Assembly: GCF_014698145.1 (NCBI RefSeq)
Contig: NZ_JACJSM010000012.1
Coordinates: 80,187 to 144,186 of the forward strand
Source of the DNA: Oscillatoria sp. FACHB-1406
Lineage (GTDB): Bacteria > Cyanobacteriota > Cyanobacteriia > Cyanobacteriales > Spirulinaceae
Reading direction: 5' to 3'
Length of the DNA stretch: 64,000 bases
Both the position numbers and the translations under genes were made by a program. Position 1 is the first letter of the stretch; each line of letters starts with the position of its first letter. Below are positions 17,665-27,138 of this stretch, in pieces. The notes below the pieces were generated by a model that did no database searches, was not told where the DNA came from, and was given only the letters and a program-made list of their open reading frames with translations.

Positions 17665-19116
17665 ATGACCATTTCTTTCCAAGACCTAGGATTATCCGAG
17701 GGCTGCCTCGCGCGACTCGAGGAACTAGGCTTCAGCACCCCGACCGAAATTCAAACCCAAGCCATTCCCCAACTGCTCGGCAGTCGCGATGTCGTGGGTC
17801 AATCCCAAACTGGGACGGGCAAAACGGCGGCTTACTCGCTCCCCATCATCGAACAGATTGACGTTCGGGATCGCGCGGTTCAAGCCCTGATTCTCACGCC
17901 GACACGAGAACTCGCTCAACAAGTCGCCCAAGCGATCGAAGACTTTTCCGGCGATCGCAACCTCTACGTCCTTACCGTCTGCGGCGGTCAATCGATCGAG
18001 CGGCAAATTCGCAGCTTGCGACGGGGCGTACAAATCGTTGTCGGCACGCCCGGGCGCGTCATCGATCTTCTAGATCGCAAAGATCTAGACATTGCCTCCG
18101 TTCGTTGGGTCGTTCTCGACGAAGCAGACGAAATGCTGAGCATGGGCTTCATTGACGACGTGAAAAAGATTTTGCGCCAAACACCAGAAGCGCGCAATAC
18201 CGCTTGCTTCTCCGCCACCATGCCGCGCGAAATCCGCGACCTGATCGATCGCTTCATGCGCGATCCTATCGCCCTAACCGTCAAGCAGCCCCAAGTTGCG
18301 CCGACTCGCATCGAACAGCGAGCCTACATCATTCCGCGCAGTTGGACAAAAATTAAAGCCCTGCAACCGATCCTCGAACTCGAAGAGCCGGAAGCTGCCC
18401 TCATTTTCGTTCGCACCAAGCGCAGCGCCGCCGAACTCACCAGCAAACTGCAAGCGGCCGGTCATAGCGTCGATGAATACCACGGCGACTTGAGCCAAGG
18501 ACAGCGGGAACGCCTCGTCCAACGGATGCGGAGCGGTCAAGTTCGCATCGTCGTCGCCACCGATATCGCCGCGCGAGGATTAGATGTCGAAGATTTGAGC
18601 CACGTCATCAACTTCGACCTGCCGGATAATACGGAAACTTACATTCACCGCATCGGACGCACCGGACGCGCCGGAAAAACCGGCACGGCAATTGCGCTGA
18701 TTCAGCCGATGGATCGCCACCTGCTCAAGCGGATCGAACGTCGCCTGCGTCAATCGCTGGAAATTTCCCAGATTCCGACTCGCGCCGAAGTTGAAGCTCG
18801 CCGTCTCGAGAAACTGAAAACCCAAGTTAAAGAAGCACTAGCGGGCGAACGCATGGCTTCCTTCTTGTCTACGGTGAAAGAACTCAGCGCTGAATGCGAT
18901 CCCCAAGCCATTGCCGCCGCCGCGCTGCAAATGGTCTACGATCGCTCTTGTCCGAATTGGATGAAGACCGATTGGGAAGTTCCTGCTGCCGATTTCCAAA
19001 AACCGATCAAGCGCAATACTCGTTCGGGCGGCAGTCGCAAACCGAACAAGCGGGGCGAAGACAACTTCAAGAAGGGAGATGGCTCCGGACGCACTCGTCT
19101 GGCAATTGAGGGCTAA
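17665..19116 (+). CDS. crhR: DEAD-box RNA helicase, CrhR-like
   Basis: A 483-residue RNA helicase with all motifs: Q-motif, I 'SQTGTGKT', Ia 'PTRELA', Ib 'TPGRV', II 'DEAD', III 'SAT', IV 'ALIFVRT', V 'ARGLDVE', VI 'HRIGRTGRAG'. The Lys/Arg-rich C-terminus ('RSGGSRKPNKRGED') probably binds RNA. Placement directly after rimO matches the rimO-crhR arrangement of Synechocystis, where CrhR is induced by cold and redox state and remodels RNA structures. The symbol is given on synteny plus family; other cyanobacterial DEAD-box genes (crhC type) exist. The leader 17503-17664 is AT-rich and may carry regulation. Confidence 0.9.
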   Translation: MTISFQDLGLSEGCLARLEELGFSTPTEIQTQAIPQLLGSRDVVGQSQTGTGKTAAYSLPIIEQIDVRDRAVQALILTPTRELAQQVAQAIEDFSGDRNLYVLTVCGGQSIERQIRSLRRGVQIVVGTPGRVIDLLDRKDLDIASVRWVVLDEADEMLSMGFIDDVKKILRQTPEARNTACFSATMPREIRDLIDRFMRDPIALTVKQPQVAPTRIEQRAYIIPRSWTKIKALQPILELEEPEAALIFVRTKRSAAELTSKLQAAGHSVDEYHGDLSQGQRERLVQRMRSGQVRIVVATDIAARGLDVEDLSHVINFDLPDNTETYIHRIGRTGRAGKTGTAIALIQPMDRHLLKRIERRLRQSLEISQIPTRAEVEARRLEKLKTQVKEALAGERMASFLSTVKELSAECDPQAIAAAALQMVYDRSCPNWMKTDWEVPAADFQKPIKRNTRSGGSRKPNKRGEDNFKKGDGSGRTRLAIEG

Positions 19117-19361
19117 GCGCGTGGGGGACTTCAAAATTAAAAATGCGTATCGAGAGAGCAGCATTTCACAAATTTTGAAGCATCGCTGAATTTCCGGGAT
19201 CGGGAATCTGATATGATTACCGGTGCAGCGCGCCAAAATTAATAGCGTTTCAATACAAGCGGCACAATGAATGTTTCATTGTTTCGATCGCACTTCGCAT
19301 CCCAGCCCTTTGAGAATCGCTATTCCCCTTCTTTTAACGCTCGGTTTTGCAATAAATAATA

Positions 19362-20462
19362 GTGACTCTTTCTCGCCCTGACTCCCAACCTGCAACTCAG
19401 TCTTTCAGCCAATGGCCGGGTTTAATTGAAGCCTATCGAGCCTTTCTGCCGGTGAGCGACTCTACGCCCGTCGTCACCTTGCTGGAAGGGAATACGCCCC
19501 TAATTCCGGTTCCGGCAATTGCTGAGGCGATCGGACGCAACGCACAAGTCTGGGTGAAGTACGACGGACTCAACCCCACCGGCAGCTTCAAGGATCGGGG
19601 CATGACGATGGCGATTACTAAAGCCAAAGAAGCGGGGGCGAAAGCCGTTATTTGTGCCAGTACCGGCAACACTTCCGCCGCCGCCGCTGCTTACGCGCGT
19701 CGTGCGGGGATGCGCTGTTTTGTGATCTTGCCCGAAGGCTACGTCGCTTTGGGGAAATTGGCTCAGTCTTTGGTGTACGGTGCGGAAGTCATCACCATTG
19801 ACGGGAATTTCGACGACTGCATGACAATTGTGCGGGGCATGGCAGAGAGTTATCCCGTAACTTTAGTTAATTCAATCAATCCTTACCGTTTGGAAGGGCA
19901 GAAAACGGCGGCTTTTGAAATCGTCGATACTTTGGGGGATGCTCCCGACTGGCTTTGTATTCCCGTTGGGAATGCGGGGAATATCACAGCATATTGGATG
20001 GGTTTTTGTCAATACCAAGAGATCGGAAAGTGCCGCCAATTGCCGCGCATGATGGGCTTTCAGGCAGCGGGTTCTGCGCCGATTGTGGCTGGGGCCGCCG
20101 TGACTTCACCGCAGACGCTAGCAACGGCAATTCGCATCGGCAACCCGGCAAACTGGGAAAAAGCTCTTGCGGTTCGGGAAGCTTCGCAGGGTGAATTTGA
20201 GGCGGTTACGGACGAAGAGATTTTGGAAGCTTACCGCTTGTTAGCGGCGCGAGAAGGCGTATTTTGCGAACCGGCAAGCGCTGCATCGGTGGCGGGGTTG
20301 TTGAAAGTGAAGGAACGGGTTCCGGAAGGAGCGAAGATCGTTTGCGTGCTGACGGGGAATGGGTTGAAGGATCCCGGTTGCGCGATCGAGCATTCGCAGA
20401 ATACCGTTTATTCGGGCATTACGGCTAAGTTGGAAGAAGTTGCGAAGGTGATGGGATTTTAG
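19362..20462 (+). CDS. thrC: Threonine synthase
   Basis: A 366-residue PLP enzyme converting O-phosphohomoserine to threonine. Motifs: '[12 protein letters not shown]', the PLP Lys in '[11 protein letters not shown]', '[16 protein letters not shown]', the phosphate-binding 'IPVGNAGN', and '[11 protein letters not shown]' at the C-terminus. This is the short bacterial class of threonine synthase. Start is a GTG at 19362 ('MTLSRPD'). Stand-alone on the plus strand; the next gene is convergent. Confidence 0.95.
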   Translation: MTLSRPDSQPATQSFSQWPGLIEAYRAFLPVSDSTPVVTLLEGNTPLIPVPAIAEAIGRNAQVWVKYDGLNPTGSFKDRGMTMAITKAKEAGAKAVICASTGNTSAAAAAYARRAGMRCFVILPEGYVALGKLAQSLVYGAEVITIDGNFDDCMTIVRGMAESYPVTLVNSINPYRLEGQKTAAFEIVDTLGDAPDWLCIPVGNAGNITAYWMGFCQYQEIGKCRQLPRMMGFQAAGSAPIVAGAAVTSPQTLATAIRIGNPANWEKALAVREASQGEFEAVTDEEILEAYRLLAAREGVFCEPASAASVAGLLKVKERVPEGAKIVCVLTGNGLKDPGCAIEHSQNTVYSGITAKLEEVAKVMGF

Positions 20463-20495
20463 CGCGATCGCGCGCTTTCCCGGAAGGTTTTAAGT

Positions 20496-21371
20496 TCAGG
20501 TTTCTGGATTCAGAAGGCTGCGAATTTCTTCAACGCTCAATCCAGTCGTTTGGCTAATTATCTCCTTATCAAGGATGCCGATTAGCTGCCGTGCGATCGC
20601 GATTTGAGAACTCCGCCGTCCTTCTTCTCGTCCCTGTTCTAAGCCTTGTTCTAAGCCTTGTTGCAAGGCTTTTTTGATGATATTGCGTTGATCGTGGATA
20701 TAAATTTCGCGTTTTTCCAAATCTTCTAATTCCTCCCGGCTTAAATTTACGCGATCGGCAATTTCAAAGGCTTTTTCGAGTTCTGGAACCTCTTGCAGAT
20801 TGGCAGGAATTTCGTGCAATAATCGAGCATTTTTGATGAAATAAAGCCATTTATCGGATAAAGTGCTTAGCTGGTCTAGTTCGAGATTAAACTTAGGCAA
20901 TTCAACAAAGACGAGTTCGAGATCGTCGCTGATATAATCGACAAGATAATCTCTTTCTTTGAGAACGAATCTAGAAATAGGGCGAGAAATTTCGGGAAAC
21001 ATCTCAAAATCCGTAATTGTTAGAGCGATAACGGGATTTAAGAGCGTATATCCTTCGCCAAGATCGAGTTGAATGGAGTAGGATTTGGCAGCATTATAGA
21101 GAATTCGTTTCTCAAAACCCTCTACATTCAAGACTTGCATTTCAATAATGACTGTCGTATTGTCGCTCAATACCGCTTTGATATCTAAATAAGTATCCTT
21201 AACGCCCCGAATTCGCGGCGCTTGGTAAGGATCGAGAATTTCGAGGTCTTGAATGGCGGGTCGGTTTTCAGACAGAATACTGTTGAGGAAACTAATCAGG
21301 ATATCTTTACTCTGCTCGGATCCAAAGATTTTTTTGAAGGCAAAATCAGTTTTGGGGTTAATAAAATTCAT
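20496..21371 (-). CDS. Rpn-family PD-(D/E)XK nuclease / transposase-like protein
   Basis: A 291-residue protein opening with 'INPKTDFAFKKIFGSEQSKD', the hallmark of the Rpn/PD-(D/E)XK transposase-like family. Putative active-site residues are the Asp in 'TYLDIKAV' and Glu in 'VIIEMQV'. The C-terminal third has repeated 'LEQG' units encoded by short direct repeats around 20635-20665. E. coli Rpn proteins are Ca-dependent DNases that promote RecA-independent recombination; these genes are abundant and mobile in cyanobacteria. It lies 128 bases downstream of the nuclease/ATPase cluster on the same strand and could be a passenger or part of it. Confidence 0.88.
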   Translation of the reverse strand: MNFINPKTDFAFKKIFGSEQSKDILISFLNSILSENRPAIQDLEILDPYQAPRIRGVKDTYLDIKAVLSDNTTVIIEMQVLNVEGFEKRILYNAAKSYSIQLDLGEGYTLLNPVIALTITDFEMFPEISRPISRFVLKERDYLVDYISDDLELVFVELPKFNLELDQLSTLSDKWLYFIKNARLLHEIPANLQEVPELEKAFEIADRVNLSREELEDLEKREIYIHDQRNIIKKALQQGLEQGLEQGREEGRRSSQIAIARQLIGILDKEIISQTTGLSVEEIRSLLNPET

Positions 21372-21499
21372 ACTCTAGCCCCCGGAAGATTGGTAACGAT
21401 GACTTTATCATAACTGCAATTGCCCGATGGGGAGATATGCGATCGCGCCTTTAACGCAAATACTACCATCTGAGGCGAGCGATGGCTGTCCGGATACCC

Positions 21500-22942
21500 C
21501 TATAATTCCCTTAAAAAATAGAAGCGATCGCGCCGCCAACTCTCCCCCTTAATCCGTCCCGCATAACCCGCAAGCGGTGAAGAAAGCTCCACTAAAATTT
21601 CATGCAATTCTTGCTCCGATAAAGGTTGAGGAGCGTCGGGCGTGTGGTAAGCACCACTGAGCGCATCGACACTTGCCCGAGAACGTCCCGAATTTTCCAA
21701 GTAAGTTCTTAAAACTCGGAGAACGTGCGATCGCAGCGCAATTGTGGCTTTAATTTCTTCAATAAATTGTGTGATGCTAGCGTTAGAATCTCCCGCTTGC
21801 AAAGCAGTTTTTAGCTGAAAGAGATCGACGGAATTGGGATAATTTGCTTGGAGCGCGACTAACTTTTCTAGCGTTTCTGGGTTTAAAATAGCCATACCTT
21901 CTTTTATCGCTGTTTCATTTAACTGTTTGGTTGGAGTTCCGGGGCCGATAATCAGTTTCGATGCCTCTTCAAATTCTGCCTTACTTTTTAAGCGTAACTT
22001 CCCTAAAGTGAGAAGCTGAATGGCTGTTGTATGGGGGATTTTTCGACCGGCTTTACACTCGCAAATCAAGGGGTAAGGTTGCGAGCAGAATACATCTAAA
22101 CCTCCCGCGCCACCGCGATGAGAAGGGTCAATTTTAAAGCCTAAAAACTCCAAACTTTGCTTGACAACATTCTCAAAGTCTGTTCCTGCTTGATAATTGC
22201 TTTTGCCTTCATCTAGTTCCCGACTGCGGTTTCCGAGGGCTGCAATTTTTTTAACCCAATCCAGATCGGGGGGCGGTAAAGTTTTTTTTGAAGCATCGTA
22301 TCGCCACCCCAAAAACGTTTTTATCTTTTCATTCAAACTTTCAGCAGCAGAATTTCGGGGACTTAAGACGGCAAGATTGGCTTGCAAATATTCTAATTCT
22401 GGGTATGGGGGAGGAAGACGATTTTCTATGGAATTGCGGCGTTGAGAAAAAACGCGATCGCTAATTACAGGAGTTGTAGCCGGTATTTTCAACGGATGAG
22501 GGAGTGCAACAAAATTCCCGCCCGAACGAGCGGAAATTTCAAGTGTTTCAGGAAGCTCACAAACGCGCAAGCCAGCGAGAAAAAGATAAGGCTTTTGCGA
22601 AAGGATTTTTTTGAAGGCTTCTACCTTCCAAATTGTTAGCCGCGAAAGCGTTTTTAAAGCATCCGATTCATCGACAACCAGACAAAACTCGCACTTTGCC
22701 CAGGCTCTAATCGTAACTATTGAAGAGGTATCGGCGTTCGCTCGCGCAACAGGCAGAAAACTGTAGCGATACAGTTCTTCGGGGGAAGAAAACAGCGCTG
22801 GCAATACGTCCGGATAAAGCGCAAATACGCTTCCAACATCGAGCGATTTTGCCACCATTGCAACAATAATTCTGCCTTGAATTAATGCTTCAAGAGCGGG
22901 GGCGGGGATACGGAGTGCCAGTTCGATGGAATTTGAATACAT
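21500..22942 (-). CDS. DUF1802-like protein with C-terminal Mrr-type restriction endonuclease domain
   Basis: A 480-residue protein. Residues ~5-140 match the DUF1802 pattern as I remember it ('ALEALIQGRIIVAM', 'VFALYPDVLP', 'VTIRAWAKCEF', 'PYLFLAGLRVCEL'). Residues ~240-360 look like an Mrr-type PD-(D/E)XK nuclease: 'GTDFENVVKQSLEFLGF', a glycine run ending in 'GGLDV' (catalytic Asp) and 'ICECKAGRKI' (ExK), then 'TAIQLLTLG'. Predicted to cut DNA. It starts 26 bases after the ATPase gene, so it is likely cotranscribed and translationally coordinated with it. DUF1802 has been linked with restriction systems; exact assignment needs a profile search. Confidence 0.72.
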   Translation of the reverse strand: MYSNSIELALRIPAPALEALIQGRIIVAMVAKSLDVGSVFALYPDVLPALFSSPEELYRYSFLPVARANADTSSIVTIRAWAKCEFCLVVDESDALKTLSRLTIWKVEAFKKILSQKPYLFLAGLRVCELPETLEISARSGGNFVALPHPLKIPATTPVISDRVFSQRRNSIENRLPPPYPELEYLQANLAVLSPRNSAAESLNEKIKTFLGWRYDASKKTLPPPDLDWVKKIAALGNRSRELDEGKSNYQAGTDFENVVKQSLEFLGFKIDPSHRGGAGGLDVFCSQPYPLICECKAGRKIPHTTAIQLLTLGKLRLKSKAEFEEASKLIIGPGTPTKQLNETAIKEGMAILNPETLEKLVALQANYPNSVDLFQLKTALQAGDSNASITQFIEEIKATIALRSHVLRVLRTYLENSGRSRASVDALSGAYHTPDAPQPLSEQELHEILVELSSPLAGYAGRIKGESWRRDRFYFLREL

Positions 22943-22968
22943 ACATTTTTAGGCAAGTCTGTTACAGC

Positions 22969-24873
22969 TTAATTGCGCGGAATATTAAATTGATTCCGGA
23001 GGTCATTGAGCGTGTTATCTAAATCGTTGTCATCGGATATTGAGAAATCATCTCGAATGGATTCTGCGACCAAAATGGGTTCATCTTCAATTAAATCGGT
23101 GGGGACATCGTAGGAAGGATCGCTAAGAATTTCCTGCAAGAGCGGATTGCTTTCCCCTAACATAAGTTCTGCTCCTTTTTCCGCAATAAAAGTCTCGATT
23201 TGCTCTTCGCTGAGTCCGTAATCGACTTCTCGTTTATTATGAACGGCACGAATCGCCAGGAGAGGTTTGATTTCTGCTTCCTTCAATTCGACAAATTCTC
23301 CCCCTTGCTGGCGAATTAAAGGCTCTAAATATTTCTGTTCGAGATAAGTCGTTATTTTTTTAGCTTTTGAACGAACTAAACAACCCCGCGTTAGCTCGAA
23401 TTGTTCATAATCAATTAGCCGTCGCAGACCCGCTCCTAATGCTTTTCTTCCCGCATACTGAAGAACCGACACGCCAATACTGACATTTTTATCGCCTTCC
23501 TTACCCAAAATCTTAAAATTGAGGTAAGAATCTCGCCCGCCTTTTGGGAAAACGCCATCGGTTACTTCGGTTACGATAATTCTTTCTATTGTTTTTCCAA
23601 TTAAGGTTTTGAAGCCAAAGTAGAGCGCATCGGCAAGTAAATTATTATCGTCTATAATACTGTCAAAATCTAGGTCGAGTTCGGCGATAAAAGCTGTTTC
23701 AACTGGATCGGCTTTTTGCTTCTTCGGATCGCAGTTAACGCGACACCATTTTAATAATTCTCGAACCGTTGGCTTGTCATCTGCTAAACTGAGCAACTCT
23801 TTTTCTTCAAATGGATAAAGGGGACTTGAAGGCGTTAAGTTTTCTCGTTCGTAATACTTTTTCAGCCACAGCGTTACAAAGCCGATAACTGAATTACGGT
23901 CGATGTAAGATAGCTTTAATGGCTCGCCTTGAGCAGAAACTTTATTATGAATCTGGTTGGGCAACTGCTTAATTTTATTTGTCCATTGAGCGGGCATCAT
24001 CACTGTGAGAATTACCCCTCGGTTGAGATTTTGAAGCAAGTCTTTAACTAAACAAGCAATAATTTGGCTCAAATGTAAGCCGATCTCCTCGTCCTGAGCA
24101 TTTGGTTGATCTAGTTCATCGAAGCAGATAACTAATTCCTGATATTCTGAGATTAAATCCAAAATTTGTAAGACGGCTTCAAAGCTTTGATTTTGAGTCG
24201 GTAATTGCAGTTCGGCAGCTTTGGCTTGTGAGAGTTCTTGACCCTTCAGCCACTTCACCGCATAGGAAGCTTCAGGACTTAACGTTAAAAATACGGCGCG
24301 AACAATATCGGGGTCTTCAATGGCTTTAAGATTGCAATATAATCCCGATAATCTTTCAATCCATTGATTCGCTTGATTCGGCTCGGAAGTTTTGAACTTT
24401 TCGAGCAAATCGGTAACAGAATAAGCAGTCGTATTGGGATTCTTGTGATTCAAAATGTGATTCGTCATTGCTGTGGCTAGTTCTTGCCATTGCGTCACGC
24501 CTTGATGACCAATTTGCCCCAAACTTTCTGCTAATATCTGTTGAAAGCTATGCTTAATATTAATGAGATTGCTATATTTATTAGCATAAACAAAAAGTCC
24601 GCCGTTCTCACTTTGGAGTTGATGGCGGATGCGACTAATGATATGTGTTTTTCCGGTTCCGTCTTGAGCGGTAATCGCAATTGAAGTGGTAGAATATAGT
24701 CCGTCTCGAATTTGTTTTAAGGCTTGAAAAACAGCATCGGACGCATGAGCGTTGACACTTTCAACATCAAAAAAGTCCTGCCCCCAAATGTCTTTGGCGT
24801 TGACGTAGGGCGGTTTGGCGAAGGGATTGCGATCGCGGAGTGCTTCGTCGATACTTTGAGGGGAAGATGTCAT
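22969..24873 (-). CDS. P-loop ATPase of a putative defence/conflict operon
   Basis: From the ATG at 24873, 634 residues. Walker A is 'AQDGTGKTHI' near residue 70, preceded by 'NAHASDAVFQALKQI'; Walker B is 'LVICFDELDQP' near 240, and a following strand 'VILTVMMPAQW' would hold sensor 1. This resembles ORC/CDC6- or STAND-like AAA ATPases seen in bacterial conflict systems. The ~250 residues after the ATPase core have no domain I recognise. The in-frame TTG at 24915 would add 14 residues; the ATG is preferred. The gap to the upstream gene is 50 bases and to the downstream nuclease 26 bases. Confidence 0.72.
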   Translation of the reverse strand: MTSSPQSIDEALRDRNPFAKPPYVNAKDIWGQDFFDVESVNAHASDAVFQALKQIRDGLYSTTSIAITAQDGTGKTHIISRIRHQLQSENGGLFVYANKYSNLINIKHSFQQILAESLGQIGHQGVTQWQELATAMTNHILNHKNPNTTAYSVTDLLEKFKTSEPNQANQWIERLSGLYCNLKAIEDPDIVRAVFLTLSPEASYAVKWLKGQELSQAKAAELQLPTQNQSFEAVLQILDLISEYQELVICFDELDQPNAQDEEIGLHLSQIIACLVKDLLQNLNRGVILTVMMPAQWTNKIKQLPNQIHNKVSAQGEPLKLSYIDRNSVIGFVTLWLKKYYERENLTPSSPLYPFEEKELLSLADDKPTVRELLKWCRVNCDPKKQKADPVETAFIAELDLDFDSIIDDNNLLADALYFGFKTLIGKTIERIIVTEVTDGVFPKGGRDSYLNFKILGKEGDKNVSIGVSVLQYAGRKALGAGLRRLIDYEQFELTRGCLVRSKAKKITTYLEQKYLEPLIRQQGGEFVELKEAEIKPLLAIRAVHNKREVDYGLSEEQIETFIAEKGAELMLGESNPLLQEILSDPSYDVPTDLIEDEPILVAESIRDDFSISDDNDLDNTLNDLRNQFNIPRN

Positions 24874-24923
24874 GGTTAGAGTTGTGTGAGTGAGTGAGAA
24901 CAGAAAAGAGGTCAAAAAATCAA

Positions 24924-25619
24924 TTAAGCGTTCAGACGTTGAACGTAGTAGCGCAATGCTCCCAGTTTTGTGGTAATAGAGTCTTCAGCGCGATCTGGGG
25001 TAATATCGGTGACTTCGCCGCCGATTAATTGAATTAGATCTATGGCTTGCATTTCCAGCAGCCATTCATTAAATTTGGTGCGAGAAACGCGATCGCTAAT
25101 TTCGCGCCGAATCCGATAAATAGGAACGAGATTGTCTAAATTGTAATCTCGATTCAATCGCTCGTAGACTTCCAATGCCACTTTTTTAAATTCCTCGAGA
25201 GAAGAAATTTGCTCGGGCTGAAATGCAATTTTTTCTGCTACTGCTGATGCGGGCGCGCTACTCTCTAAATGCTTAATCCAGTTAAGTAAAGCGTTGAAAT
25301 CTTTCGTTCTGACGCGCTGTTGCGGACGGTATTGAAAATCGGCGCTAATCAGACCGGATTTCAACATTTCTAGTCCTTGGGGCATTAAAGAGACGTTGAC
25401 AGACCGCCCTTTTTTTGATACTGCGATCGCGCCTTTTTTCTCCAATTCGTCATAGACTTTTTGATAAACACTGTTAGACTCTTTACTCAGTTTGACGCGA
25501 TTGGTCAGTTCGCTTTGCTTAACCTCTTTATCCATGCCGCCTAAGTCCCATAAACTCAGCAAAAGGCGGATTTTAAGTTTGGGATCGATCGCGGTTGAGG
25601 CCTTCGTTTTTGCAGCCAT
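24924..25619 (-). CDS. Winged-helix-like DNA-binding protein, first gene of the ATPase/nuclease cluster
   Basis: From the ATG at 25619, 231 residues. The region 'LKIRLLLSLWDLGG' to 'VYDELEKKGAIAVSKKGRS' reads as a winged helix (helix-helix-recognition helix followed by a beta wing), and a second similar module may follow near 'YRIRREISDRVSRTKFNEW', where 'LLEMQAIDLIQLIGG' would be the wing. No enzyme motif. Could be a transcriptional regulator of the cluster or a DNA-recognition subunit for the ATPase and nuclease. An upstream in-frame start at 25664 is possible but its residues are not conserved-looking. Confidence 0.6.
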   Translation of the reverse strand: MAAKTKASTAIDPKLKIRLLLSLWDLGGMDKEVKQSELTNRVKLSKESNSVYQKVYDELEKKGAIAVSKKGRSVNVSLMPQGLEMLKSGLISADFQYRPQQRVRTKDFNALLNWIKHLESSAPASAVAEKIAFQPEQISSLEEFKKVALEVYERLNRDYNLDNLVPIYRIRREISDRVSRTKFNEWLLEMQAIDLIQLIGGEVTDITPDRAEDSITTKLGALRYYVQRLNA

Positions 25620-25731
25620 ATTGAGTTTTTTGCGTGAATATTCGGAGAAGAGCGAATTTTCCAAAAAAATTGGAACGTTCTCTCACTCATCTTATCTCGC
25701 TAATCATCGCTTGCACACAAACCTAAAGGTA

Positions 25732-25878
25732 TAGCAGTTTTCACGTGGATGAGGTACACCCAGCGGGCGAATACCATTCGCCCCTACGGAGCGGCGTTTA
25801 ATTTCGAGGCGACCTCGAAATCCGCGCCCCTACCGATTTGATTTTCGGAACTGTAACTCACGCAAAGGAAAAACGCTA
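25732..25878. mobile_element. MITE-like element, copy 1
   Basis: Ends in TAGCAGTTTTC on the left and GAAAAACGCTA on the right, imperfect inverted repeats (reverse of the right end is TAGCGTTTTTC). Inside the left end is GAGGTACAC followed by a hairpin GGGCGAAT-acc-ATTCGCCC. The left ~60 bases are shared with the copy at 29467-29566. No coding frame. Confidence 0.7.
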
Positions 25879-25953
25879 TAGCATAAGCACAATTGAAGAT
25901 TTTCAACGCATCTTCAAGTGCGAGTACATCCACTTTCTTTAAACATTAAAAAA

Positions 25954-25975
25954 GGGACGTTGCTGCCAACGTCCC
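25954..25975 (-). terminator. Intrinsic terminator of the site-2 protease gene (bidirectional)
   Basis: GGGACGTT, 6-base loop, AACGTCCC: perfect 8-bp stem, flanked by A-runs on one side and, read on the minus strand, by a T6 tract. It lies 39 bases after the stop codon of the minus-strand protease gene. Confidence 0.9.
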
Positions 25976-26013
25976 TCAAAAAAATTCATCGAAATATCGA
26001 AATTAGAGCGGTA

Positions 26014-27138
26014 TTAAGTCAGCGCTGCCGGTTTTTTGGTTTGCAACAACTTTAAGATAGAAGCCCTTTCGAGGAGTCCGAGAACTGCACCATCTTCGCG
26101 AACGACAGGCAACTGTTTTAACTGCTTGGATTCGAGCAACTTAATCGCCTCGAGTAGGGATAAATCGGCTCGCACGGAATCAACATCCGCCTCTAAAGAT
26201 TTTGCGACTTCGCTAACGCGAGTTACCGTCCAATCGGAAGTTGCAATCGGTTTGAGGTCGTCGGCAGAAATCGTACCTACCCATTGTCCTGCTTCGTTCG
26301 TCACCAGGAATTTTTGCCAGCGCGTTTGCCCGATAACGTAATTGTTAGCAAACTCGCGTAAGTTCAAACTTTCGGAAACTAAAGGACTGTTGGGAATAAC
26401 GGCATCTTCTGCGGTAAACCCGTCTAATTTATCTTGAGCGATCGCGGTTTGTGCAGAAACGCCTGCATTTTGTAGCAAAAAGAAACCGATGAGTAGCGTC
26501 CAAACGCTTCCGTAACTACTAATCCCTAGAATCGAAAGTCCGCCGAGAATAACAGCGACAACGCCCAAAAATTGACCGACGCGACTCGCTGCAAGGATTC
26601 CTTTGTTGGGATTGCCCGTCACTTTCCACACCAAGGACTTAAGAACATTACCGCCATCGAGAGGCAGTCCGGGGAGGAGGTTAAACAGGGCGAGGACTAA
26701 GTTAATTTGAGCCAGCAGCCCGACGATAGGAGCGATCGCGTCAGGAAGGGGAACGTAAATTCCGACTGCACTCAACAATCCGAATAATATCAGACTGACG
26801 ACCGGCCCCGCGATCGCAACTGAGAAAGATTGCCAGGGCGTTTTCGACTCTTGCCCCAACATTGCCAACCCGCCAAAGATAAACAGAGTAATTGATTTGA
26901 CTTCAATCCCCTGGCGCAATGCTACTAAACTGTGACCGAGTTCGTGGGCTAAAACCGAGGCGAACAGCAACAGCGCTGCCATTAAGCCTAATACCCAGGG
27001 TAGCAAACCCGCCATTGGTAAAATCTGCGCTAAGTCTTGACCGAATTCCCACGTGACCAAACCTAACACTAAAAACCATGAAAAATTCACATAAAAGGGA
27101 ATCCCGAAGAGGCTCCCAGCACGAATATTGCCATTCAT
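26014..27138 (-). CDS. Site-2 protease family zinc metalloprotease (M50) with CBS domains
   Basis: A 374-residue membrane protein. The zinc motif 'LAHELGHSLVAL' (HExxH) lies in a hydrophobic segment near residue 65, and the second metal-binding motif 'NLLPGLPLDGG' near 160; about six membrane spans. The C-terminal ~140 residues form two CBS modules ('EDAVIPNSPLVSES...' and 'VREDGAVLGLLERASI') that likely bind adenylates. Family members perform intramembrane cleavage of regulators such as anti-sigma factors; the substrate is unknown. ATG at 27138 ('MNGNIRAGSLFGIP') preferred over an upstream TTG at 27171. Confidence 0.93.
   Translation of the reverse strand: MNGNIRAGSLFGIPFYVNFSWFLVLGLVTWEFGQDLAQILPMAGLLPWVLGLMAALLLFASVLAHELGHSLVALRQGIEVKSITLFIFGGLAMLGQESKTPWQSFSVAIAGPVVSLILFGLLSAVGIYVPLPDAIAPIVGLLAQINLVLALFNLLPGLPLDGGNVLKSLVWKVTGNPNKGILAASRVGQFLGVVAVILGGLSILGISSYGSVWTLLIGFFLLQNAGVSAQTAIAQDKLDGFTAEDAVIPNSPLVSESLNLREFANNYVIGQTRWQKFLVTNEAGQWVGTISADDLKPIATSDWTVTRVSEVAKSLEADVDSVRADLSLLEAIKLLESKQLKQLPVVREDGAVLGLLERASILKLLQTKKPAALT

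Larger units (their letters stand above)
25620..26013. other. Intergenic region holding a MITE-like element and a terminator
   Basis: No gene visible in 394 bases. It contains the promoter side of the winged-helix gene, a 147-bp MITE-like element (25732-25878) and the terminator of the site-2 protease gene (25954-25975). Confidence 0.7.
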
